From positions 2,418,001 to 2,482,000 of the forward strand of contig OZ005694.1 of the NCBI GenBank assembly GCA_963930775.1: a stretch of DNA of 64,000 nucleotides, written 5' to 3'. A program made the translations under genes and the position numbers. Positions 1 through 12,100 of the stretch are shown here, one piece after another (the stretch's first letter is position 1; every line of letters begins with the position of its first letter). The notes under the pieces were generated by a model. It ran no database searches, was not told the DNA's origin, and saw only the letters and a list, made by a program, of their open reading frames with translations. This DNA is from Cliona cf. orientalis (lineage: Eukaryota; Porifera; Demospongiae; Clionaida; Clionaidae).

Positions 1-129
1 TTACACCCAGCAACGAAAATGATGCTCTTTTACTCAGAATACATTTGAACATTTGCATGTAATAAATTTTATGTCAGAATTTCTTGTTTAACCATGCAGC
101 CTCCTCATAACCCTTAATGTTAAATGCAG

Positions 130-3100
130 CTGAGGAGCAGCTTGTAGAGTGTAGCACTACAGTGAACTGTTCCTTCGTCAGTACACTGATGTCAGCCAGG
201 GAGTGCTGTGTGAACAGTGTGGATGGACTCTCATACTCCATACCAGGACAACAACAATGTCACACATGTATTGGTGAGCCAGAAATCATTCTGTCACTAG
301 AAAGAAGCGATTATACCGTATAGTGGGAAACTTTGGTAGGGAATTGAATTTGGCAGTTTGGCGGTCTAGCTTTGAATCACCAAATTAAAATCCATCAATA
401 TTTATTATACGTATGGTGATCCCGTACCGAAAGATCAGCACTAAGTTTGGGTCACCTATACAAGATTATCAACAAGCTCACATATTATCCGGAACCTCCA
501 ATAATTCAAAGAAAGATCCCTTACAGGAACAGGGGTATTAACGCTAACACTGTCTGCATACCACATGCAACTACTACTGCATATCAACAGTCCTTCTATC
601 CAAAAACTCTCTCTTTGTGGAATTCGCTTCCTGAAGGAGTGACAAGCTGTACTAGCATTACTGGTTTTAAGCACCACCTGAAACAATTAAACTTACAAAT
701 TAATTAATATAATATATATTATTACATATATTTAAATCTCATTAATTTCTATGTAGACATGCATTTAAATTAGCTATATAGCTAGCTCTTCTGCATAATA
801 TTGTGCAGTAAATTAGTATAAACAAACTGCCAAATTTAAATCCATCAATATTTTACAATGGCGATATAGGGTCCAACTGCCAAATTTAATTCCCACCAAT
901 ATTTTGGCTATACTGCAATATATCAGTACATACGTAATTGTACACAGCATATTCAGAGGTATGCATATTATAAAATGTATCTGTGCGCTATCCCCCGAAC
1001 CGCTGTTCATTCAAATCTCTCCACAGTATTTGGTTGGTTTCAAAACTCATTTAATGGAGTTGAACAAGATTCTGCTTACAGTCTCTCTGTTGGTTATCTG
1101 AAAGGTGCTGAGCAAGCTGGTGTCAGTTCTATACTGAATTTAAATGTGATGATTATGACTACACCTGGCAATGCAAGTAATTTTGACTGTGTCTATATGT
1201 GTTGAGAAAGCTTGAAACAATACTTTAATAGCAACTATAGACATTATAGCTTTATGGCAAATCTTAATTTGCTTCTCAGCATAGTTAAGGTCTGGGTCAG
1301 CCCGCACTCGGTATTAATGATATTCATAGTGGGTGGAGCTATCGTTCCCATGGTTACTTGCCTAGGTCATGATACCAACGCTACTTATTCAAAGTTAGTA
1401 ATATTAGCATTCACACGAAAATCGCTGATTTTACCCTATAGAACGTTGTCACAATAGTTATTCTTCATAGTTGCTACGTTTTTAGCCTCGTAAGGTAAGT
1501 GTTGTTATTTGGCTGATATGGGCACGTTCTATGATCGAGGAGTGTGACCGCATTCGTGTGGGCGTGGCATGTCACATGACATTTCATTGATACAGCCAGT
1601 GTTTTGGTGCAGGAATATATAGAGTACAATTTAGGCATTGTTTTCGAATTTGATAGCAACTACTAGAAGTGAACTATCTGCTCACTGCATGCGTTTTGCA
1701 AAGACCTTGCCAAACAGCGGTGATATGATTGGAAGGATTCGAAAATGAGCTAAAAATGGACAAGGTTTGTACATTACTAAGTTAGTATCCATCGTACTAA
1801 CCTGCACGGCACTGGTGGCATGGTCAATAGTAGCTTCTTTATAATATTATTCCAATGCACTTTTGTTAATAAACATTGATGACGTCAGCACCCGCTGTGA
1901 CATAATGATTTAATTAATGCCTAATCTAATCAATATCGACAGCTTCCTTAATGACTAATATTCAAGATTATAGTGGAAGGTGCATTTTCACAGAGGATTC
2001 TCTTTCAGAGTTATTTGGTCTTGAATTCGAATACTGCAATTTTCAAGGCTAAAGAAGTGTGACCCAGATCTTAACTATGCTGAATTGTCTTTGTGACCAA
2101 TAGCTATCAAAAAGTGAGAGACTCAGTGTTGTTAAGGACTGTCCCAGAGCTTGTCGCGTGCACCCAACTAACGGCCACTTATCGCGCATATTTGTGGTCA
2201 ATTAGTGCAGTACCGTGACGTAATCCCACAGTGGCCACATACAAGCCACGGCAGCAAGGCCGCACGGCTGCAACAATCGAACAAGATTTTGTTCAGTAAC
2301 GAGTTCCAATATTGTTCCCGAGGTAATTTCGCAGTTTGTAGAATGAAACGCAAAGCTTCGGGGCGATCTCGACGATCTGTCGCGGCGATTGTTCGTAGAT
2401 CCCTTCGTTTCTTAGCTACGTGCGAGAGATCGTGTCGTCAAATTTCCGAAACGGCATTTTTTGCGAGTAACTACTTACTGCAAGGTTGTTTGAGAAATCG
2501 CCGTGGCGAAAATCAAGAGCATCATCCTCACTTTCTTTTAGATTAGTTAAGGTCGCCTAAATATGCCGGGAATAATGTTGGAAAATCAGAAATAGTGTTA
2601 AAAAGGGCGTGGCTAATCGCGGTTATACCACCTAATTGGATAATTGTTTGCGGCTTTTATCCAGAAATTCATGAAGTACTAAAGTTGCACTTTTACTTCA
2701 TTATCATGACGAGCCTCTCACATCTTGTTCTGGTGCTAGAATTTCCAGTTGAAAATGCATGAATTTTATGCTCAGCTGTATCTAGGACTGTCCTTAAGTG
2801 CACTGAGGAGAAAGAAAGTGTTCAGATATTTTTATGGTTTTCTTAGCTGAGTGATATATTAATTTTTTAGCTACGTCTGATATATCTTTGGAGACGACCA
2901 ATATACAAGTGATGCCTATAGCAGATCCACAGACAATATTGTTCACTTTTCTCCCCGATGGCATTGCTGAACTGGGAGGCAATGAATCACTAAATCTTCA
3001 TCTGGTTCCCATGCCATCAACACTTCGGACCATACCAACCGGGCAAGGAGTTTTCTTTAAAAATGTCATTCCCTTGACAATTATGGATGGTAATAGACTG

Positions 3101-6100
3101 AGTATGTTTGATCAATCATGATGCTTAATACCCTTTTAAATTACTTGTGATAGAGCCTAGTCTTCAAAATAGTGGAGGTGTGGATGCTGGTTTAATTGGT
3201 GGAGTTGTAGCAGCTGTACTGGTTGTTCTAGCAGTTTTATTGGTGACTGTGACACTCTATATCAGTTGTCATTTCTATCGCACATCTAGGATAAAGTCTT
3301 ACCAGTAAGACTGCATCTTGACACTCTAGTTATTATTGTGAGCCTTAATATTATGATCCCTAACGAACCATTTTCCCCATATAATTATACTTTTTTTCCC
3401 TCTATTTTTTTAAACATCTTTTGCTATCCATGTATTAATTTAATACTTATTAATATTCACAGAAATAAACTATTGGAGGGAAAGAACAGTTTCTGTAAGT
3501 GATAATATTAATTATTATGTACTTCAATTAAGGTGCTAGCTAGCAAAAATATGCTATTATATCATAGCTTTAAATGAAGAGCTCACAGAACTCTCCGTTA
3601 AGAGTTCATTTGAACTAAAGTTACCACCTCATCTTATTTTCTCATCATCGAGCATTAAACTTAATGAAACTATTGGACAAGGTATGAAGCTTAATGGCAC
3701 ATCATCAACACCAATCAAATTGATAGTATGTAGCTATGCCACCACAATAAACTTTAATTTTCAGGTGAATTTGGCATTGTGTACAAGGGCTACATTAAAA
3801 AGGGTGATTCAAATTCAGTGGATGAATACCTGGCAATAAAGACACTCAAAGGTAAAATACTGTATAGCCAAAATTTTTGTGAAGCCCAGGTTTTACCAAT
3901 CCAGTGAAGATTGCTATATCCTATATAGATGTTAGAGTTTTTGTAACCCTAGGCTAGGCGCATGCGTGAGGGTTACGGTCTATAGTCGTTCTGTCTGTCT
4001 GTCTTTCTGTCTATTACCAAGCTAGCTGCTACATACGTTGAAATCCAGGTGTCATTAGGCTTTCTGTGCTGACCTCAACATATGTATTGTGTGGATTTTG
4101 TTGAAAACGCTTGTTCAAAAGTTCTGGTGAGATTTGCTGATCACCTCTGCCTTCTTAGCTTCTGGATGAACTTTCGATCGATAAAAGAGGCAGCGATGGC
4201 CTCTTTTCGAGAAGACTAGCATGTAGGACTAACATTAGGTCTTACAACTTGACTGATTCATCACTGATCACAGTAGATTATTGGACGGCAATGCTTCTTA
4301 GCTTGCTTTCTTTGTTGCATAGCAAAACTGCTGACTCAGGCACGTGCATGGTCACGCTGCATATTACGTAATATCATGCAATTGCACATGTGCATTCTTG
4401 TGGCTACTACTATACCTACAATATTATTATAGTCCATCGTTTGCACAACACCATGCTGCACTAGGCTAGATGGCTTGCAAGTGCGCCTAGGGTTTTGAAC
4501 GATAGTGCTTTATTATATTGGCTATAATATTATCGTAATTGATGAAACTTTTGTTGTTAAAAAATCGATTTTTTTCTCGCACAAAATGACAAAAGTTTTT
4601 ACCAATTTTTTTTACTAGTAATACTATCGCTATAGGGAGAATATATGGCACACATTGACATGAATGAAGATATTATTACATGAAAATTTCTAACAAATAT
4701 TTTGCAAACAGTATTCATTGTTCTCTGTACTCAGTGCAGTTAAGGACAGTCACCGTTTGTTGCGCGCGCGCCCGACTACGAGCCAATTAGCGGTCTTGTA
4801 ACGTGACGTCATTCCATATCAACCGCATACAAGCCACGGCCGAAAGGCCGCATGGTCGCAGTTTTAGCCTCGAAATCGCCGCCGAATTCTTGCCAGACCC
4901 CTAAACGTTCGTTTAATTTTCCGTCTCTACTATCAAACGACTCTTTGCCAAGCTTAAAGCTGTTCTACCGGAGCGATTGTTGCCTTAGTTTGTCAATCGG
5001 CCATTACATGCGAAATCGTCGGCTGCCGAACCACCGATTTTTGTCATTTCTGCGGTTAACTCTTCAGCTATAGCACTTATCCACTATCGCTCCGATAAAA
5101 ACTTAGAGCACCTTTAGTATTGTCTACATGCTGGTTAAGGTCGGGATACAAGGGGTTCTTCCCCTCTGGCAAACTCGATTTTTACGTTTGGAGGGCGTGA
5201 CTTCAGAAGCTCCTCCTACTTAATTGGTTTGTTGTTTGCAGTTATTTTAGTGTTAAGGGGATAGTACTAGGATTGAACTTTTATATGAGCACCATAAAGA
5301 CAGCACTTAATATTCTAATACTTCTAGAATAAGCTCTCAATGTAGGTTAAAAAGAGTAAAAAAAAATTCACTGGTGACATGCCTTAACTGCACTGAGTAT
5401 GCTCAGAATTGAGTGGCACAGCCTACAAGCATCACAAATAGACTGTGTGTACTCTTTACCATCACAGCCACACCCATCGACTAAGCCCACTATACATATG
5501 CAGCAGGACCATAATATTATGCTTTCTGCTCGTGCTTACAACTGTTGTCATAATTATGTATCATAGAGTCGGTAGACTCTATAAGTAGGGATGGCCCGGA
5601 TATGCCATATTATATGTAATACATTACAAATACCCAAATATCTCAAAATAAGTAGATTTGTGGAATTTCTAAGAGTGAAAATCAGAATCTCCAGCAGATT
5701 ATCTATCTAACAAGACCAAGATCATCCATCAAATCAATTGTACATGCCAGAACCAAAAATGGCCATTTCTCATTCTTTCTTTCTTCTTTCTCATTTCCAG
5801 GGCCAACTCAAGACTGTCTGGACCTCTCACCTTACTTCTCATATAAATCCACTCTATTTTGTAGCGCGCAGTGCAGTGGAACGCTAGTTTGGCGTTATCT
5901 CGACAGTTATGTAGTAGTGGGTGTGTACGGCGTATTAATGATTGGGTGTGACTGATACGCCACCATTTTGTGATATAATGCGCATGCTCGGAATGTGTTG
6001 CTATGGTGAAGTTATGCATGTGACAGCTCCTGGCCGTGCCCTAGGCGATCGCGAGCTAGCTAGCTACGTACGTACTACCGAGTTCAGCGGTGCGCTGGAT

Positions 6101-9100
6101 CGATCATGGAAATGAAGGTGCAAGGCTCGAGGAGCGGTAAGGCGCTAGGCATAGGCGAGCTATTCGCTAGCGCGTGCAGCGCTAGTGCTCCGCTGGTTCG
6201 ATCATAGATATCCGGCATACTATCATACGCCGTTGAAGGCTCCCGACAAGCGGCTCGAGGAGTGGTTAAACGTACAGATCATAAAATTGCGCCCGGTACT
6301 GAGCTAGCTAGTGCTGCTGCCAACAATAAAACTTAGAACTCGGTTTTCTCCCTAAGCAGAGTCTCATGCACCGCCTAAATAATACTATTATAGGCATATG
6401 AGCGCAAGTTAATGAGGGGCGTGGCTACGAATTCTGACACCTCCCATTAAGCTTCCACTTATAATTAAACTGTGATAAGATGGCACTGATAAATTACACT
6501 AAGTACAATAAAAAAAAAGAACAGAAACAAGTATAAAAACAATTGAATAAAATTGAAGAATGAAGTAGGGATGGCAGGATCAAAAAGTACACAAACAAGA
6601 GATAATCGTATCTACTATACATCCCTACGCTTGCTTTTTGAGGGTTACAAAAATAATCAGTAATAATATACGATTGAATCAAAACTGATAAATTTGAACC
6701 TTTATGACAACTAGGGAACTACCTGAATATCTCCCACATACCACACTCAACAAACGCATCAACATTAATAGGTGCATAGCTAATAGTCGAGAAAAGCAAG
6801 CGTAGGGATGTATAGTAGATACGATTATCTCTTGTTTGTGTACTTTTTGATCCTACCATCCCTACTTCATTCTTCAATTTTATTCAATTGTGTTTATACT
6901 TGTATTATATAGATGAAGGTTGTCAACAGCATATGCATGCACGACTGCATTACAGAGTGATGTACTAAATGCACATTAAGGCAGCATGGTATATTTATGT
7001 GCTAGTAATTCACATAATACACAGGATTTTATAACCGTGGTATGGTGAAAGATATGCTGAAAGAGTGTTCGAGGATGTCAACATTCGACCATGTCCATGT
7101 GCTCACCTTGAAAGGAGTTTGTCTTGATGGAGGTCCTGCTCCTTACATCATCATGCCCTTCATGACCAACGGCAGCCTACTGGTCTATCTCAAGAAGAAC
7201 AGAAATAGCTTGGTCATCTCTAGTGAGGATGATGATCAAGAGTGTGTAAGCTCATTTACTTCTAACAACAGTGGCATTTTAGGGCTGGGTAATCTGATCT
7301 ACATAATATAAATTTTGTCAACAATTTGCATGGATAGAGAAAATTTACCGCAGGACTTTCTTGGAGGAGTCCAATCATGATTTTTTGGAGCTAGTACATC
7401 AGCTAACAATAACAGTGGCATGATCTCACTAGCTATTTCTCACATATCCAGTTGAACTCCTTGAAGATATCCAGCTCTCATCTAATGCCATGCATGCACA
7501 TGCATGTAACCCCCACCGCATGCATTCACAGTTAACTCTCAATGATTGGGTAATCATGGCAATGGAGTGCTGCCGAGCTGGCGATAGTTAGTATACAACA
7601 ATGCTATATATGCAATGACAGAAAAAGGCTGTCCGAAATTTGATATGACCAGCCATATAATAACCATGAATACACAATTTGATATGATGACGACTAGTAC
7701 TGCTTTTATTTAGGGTATGGCATCCATGATGTCATACCCACGGGAAAAAAACCTCAGACACATAAAAAACCTCTTTGAGGAAAAACTGTGAGTGAGGAGA
7801 AAAAAACCGTTAGCTATGTAAGGCTCTGTATGCAGTGGCTCTGACTTGTATAGCCCTCGATATCTGATTTGCTGCGAGGCTTCTTATGGCATCAGAGATA
7901 TGCTCACCACCTGAGGAGACAGCTTACAGGGAAAGAAGATAATATACAATATTATTATGGTAATATAGTGAGAACAATGCTCAATACTAGATGGAAGTTT
8001 ACCAGGGCTGGTTGAAGCTCTTAGCAGCTGAATTGCCGAGACTGCACTCGGATAGCCCGCCAGCCATTTAAATACCCAACCAACCAGATTCCACACATAC
8101 GTGCGCCAATAGTCTATCCCCAGCAGCGCATGCGCATCGGATGCAATCCATGAGAGCTAATTTTCTTTCTAATTCACATGCTCAAACGATAGAAAATACA
8201 TATATTTAGCTACGTATACCTTATTGTATAGTTATCAATGAGAGCAATGATGATGTACTCAATGTTGCCATTGAGTATTCATTATATATCTCTATACTTG
8301 CTGTATAATAATGCAATATAGGTGGACACGGTGTGCAAACAGCTGATGGATATGTGTATTCAAGTTGCCAAGGGAATGGAGTATCTTGCTAGCATGAAAG
8401 TGGTACACAGAGACTTAGCAGCTAGGAACTGCATGTGAGTTGACAGTTAAATAATTATTATTAACAAAAGTTTATGTGCATTCTCCCTCACTCAAAGGAT
8501 TGATATAAATTTTGTGATCAAGGTTGCCGATTTTGGACTATCTGAAAACATTGGAGTGAAAGAATATTTTCGCCAAGATGAACAGTCTCCTGTGAAGTTA
8601 CCATTGAAATGGCTAGCACCTGAAAGCATCGATGACCACATCTTCTCTGAAAAGTCAGATGTTGTAAGCATAATTATATAACTATATAGTTATGGAATTC
8701 ATGACTGCATAATATTGCTCTCTGTGTGAATATTTCTTTACAAATTTCTGGGCATAGCAACTAGCCTACGACGAAAATTTTCTTCTGCAAAACTGTTAGT
8801 TTTGACCCTCGAAGACTTCTATTTGGTTTTTGAAGTCTATGACTCAAATTTATGCTGGAGTATGATAATTTTAATATTTGTATCAATTTGCTTCCATGCA
8901 GTGGGCCTATGGTGTTACTTGTTGGGAGATCTTCAGTGGAGGGAAAGTCCCTTATGCTGAAGTGCCTGTAAGAGAAATTTCTAAGCTTTTGGCAAATGAC
9001 TATCGATTGGAGAAGCCATCAAATAATGCTTGCGGTGAAGAAATGTAAGCTTGGCTTATAACATTATTGAATTCTATGCAGCTACGTAGACATGGTGCTC

Positions 9101-12100
9101 AGATATAGGTAGAATATATATACATGTATGGCTGAGAACTTAACCACTTAATCAAGGTGGACTAACACAAACTTAAATGCAAGGAATTGTCTAAAAAGCA
9201 TTGAAATGTACTAAAAATCATACATTGCTAATCAAGTTACCAAAAGTTTCAAAAAAGTGACATGATTTTCTACAGCTAATGGAAACATATGCAGTGTTTA
9301 TTCTAATGGAACGCAAGCAAAAGCATTTTCAAATCTGGTTTGCACACAGTTAGAGTCAAAACAATTCCAGGAAGTGAATTTCTTCCATTAATTAGATGTT
9401 GCATTATAATGGAACAATAGCAGAGCTTTATGCAACGACCAATAGCAGCTATTGATGGTATCGTACCAGTGACCCTAGCCCCAATCATTATGAGGGTAGC
9501 TTGAAAAAGGCCCTCTGACAGCCGTAGTCGGCGATGCCACATAGTCGCGATCATAGCCTCGGAGTCCTGCTGCTGGACTTAGCAAAGTCCGGTTTCCAAC
9601 TAGGGTCAGTCCCGAGTGTTAGTAACCCTCATGAACGACAAACGACGCTTGCGATTTGGTTAGCAACGAGTCTGGTGAGAGACATATTGAGATCGAAGCT
9701 TCCAGAACATGCAGAACAGTTTAATACTTAGCAGAAGGTGTGATTTTAATGTGCTGCACACAGTTTAAGCATGCGCAAAAAGCATCATGATAGCACTATT
9801 GCGCTAATTGGATTCATAGAAAATAATTACAGGCAGTGGCTTCTGTTCATATAGTAGAGATTTCAGACTATCAGTGTTATGTCATGTTTTTATACCAGAA
9901 ATATTCCTTAATGCATCAGGATTATTGCCGTGCAAGAATCAGCTCGGTATCTCTTTCCTATGTGGTGCCATGATATTTAAGATTAAAGCCATTGACGTCC
10001 TGATTTTATAGTACGGAGAATTGCCATTGTATAAATGGCACCGTAGTGAATTATAGACCTCTACAACAAACAAATACCTGCAAATTGTATTCTTAAGTTC
10101 ATATCTGTTTGGACAAGTGATAATTGGATGTCTGTTTGGACAAGTGATAATTGGATGCAAAAGTGCATATGAAACAATCCTACCTTAGTATTGAATGCAA
10201 TTAATTGGATTTTCAATTGTCCAGAGAAATGAGACTGAAGCTAGGTTACCATGGAGTCCTTGTATTTAAAGTGCATGACAGTATAAACCATGGCCTGTAT
10301 CGATTTTACACAAGCCACTCAACCCTATTAGTGGACGTGGGTGTGGTTATTCAACAATAGAGTGCATATAGCATCTGCAAAGAACCTAAATCAGGTGCAT
10401 ATAGCTACTATGATATTAAGCCATCTGCGCCAATCCGCTGGATCTTTTTTAACAGTTATGGGATTCAAAATTCAACTTTTCAATTCTAGCATCCATTCCA
10501 ATCGGTAACACGCCTGTACTCAACGTAGTTTGGCTGTTAGATTACCAAATAATTTTCAGTTAGAAGGACTTCAGATTCGAGCTTAGCACCTCAGAAGTTG
10601 CCTAGGAAGCATCTATTCGTCTCTATCTGGTCACTTATCATCACAAGAAACCAGTAAGCAACCGTGCTGTACGTGGTGCCACGCTCGCAGTGTATTTTTC
10701 CATACACGCCTACTCTCATATTATGTTTCGTATGGGGATTTTCACGAGGGAAAATTTGATGTGTGCTATCTCCAATTATAAAACTACTTGATCAAAACTT
10801 CTTGAACGAAGTTCACCAGAAGCCTATAGGAGATAGTAGGATAGAGTTTTTTGTGAAAAGTGATAGTTGTCATTCCACGTTTTTGTTTTTTTTTTTTTTT
10901 TTTTTTTTTTTTACGCGAAAATAATATTAATATTATTAAGAGCACATGAAATAGCATAATAACAGCTAGTAAGTGCATGATAAAGATAATTATGATTAAT
11001 ACTATATACATACATACTTAGAATGTGTGGGAGGATGCAAAAAGCCTTAAAGAACGTTTAAAAGAATAAAAGGATGTACAACTTACAATATGATCAGGCA
11101 AACCATTCCACAATGAAGTAACGTGGGGCACAAATGAGTAAAAAAAGGAATTAGTCCTAGCGAAAGGTCTATGGATAAGTAGAGATGATCTAGAGCGGGT
11201 CTGCATGATATGGTCAAAGGATCTGAAGTGGATAATGTTACCTTGGAAAACAAAAAGCTTATTTATGATTTTGTACAGTGTACATAATTTTAAAAAGGCC
11301 CTCCTGTTTCTGAGTGATGGTAAATCAGCTTGCTGAAGTAAGGTATCCGAGTCAGAATGCCAGTCTTTGAGACATATTCTTAGCGCAAATCTCTGGACCC
11401 TCTCGAGAAGTACAATATCTTTTATCAGGTGGGGATCCCAAACTGAGGAGCAATACTCTAAAATTGGTCTGACTGTGGACAAGTAGAGCTTAAGCAAAGC
11501 TGGAGTTGCCAAGTGTTTATAGAATTTTCGGTAGACGAGGCCTGCGACCTTCCTGGCTTTAGAAGAGATTTTGCTAATATGTTTGGACCAGGATAGATCA
11601 GATGTGATCGTGACGCCGAGATATTTCATTTCAGAGACTTGATCAATGGGTGTACTTTCAATAAGAATTGGAGGAAAAGTTTGCACGAGACTGAATCTTT
11701 TACGTGTCACCACCATGTATTTGCATTTCGCTGGATTGATGCTCAAATGTCGGTGCTTGAGCCATACTGACACAGTATTGATGTCGGACTGGTATTGTTG
11801 GTAGTCGGTCACGGAGTGGATGGGTTTGTATAACAAAATATCATCTGCATACAGCATCATCCTTGTTCCAGCAGAGAGCTTCAGATCCTGAATAGAATTT
11901 ATATACAGCAGAAATAGGAGAGGTCCAAGAACCGAACCCTGGGGAACACCAGAGAGGACGACACTTTCATGGGATGTGCACCCATTTACAACCACCCTTT
12001 GCTTTCTATCTGTAAGGTATGAGACTAGCCACTTCAGTACACTGCTAGGTAGTCCAAGATTACTTAGAACTTCCATTAATTGACGATGTGGTACAGAATC

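Noticed and set aside
2205..2546. 113-codon Arg-rich ORF
   Set aside because: Lies wholly inside a MITE; the sister copy at 4730-5397 does not keep the frame.
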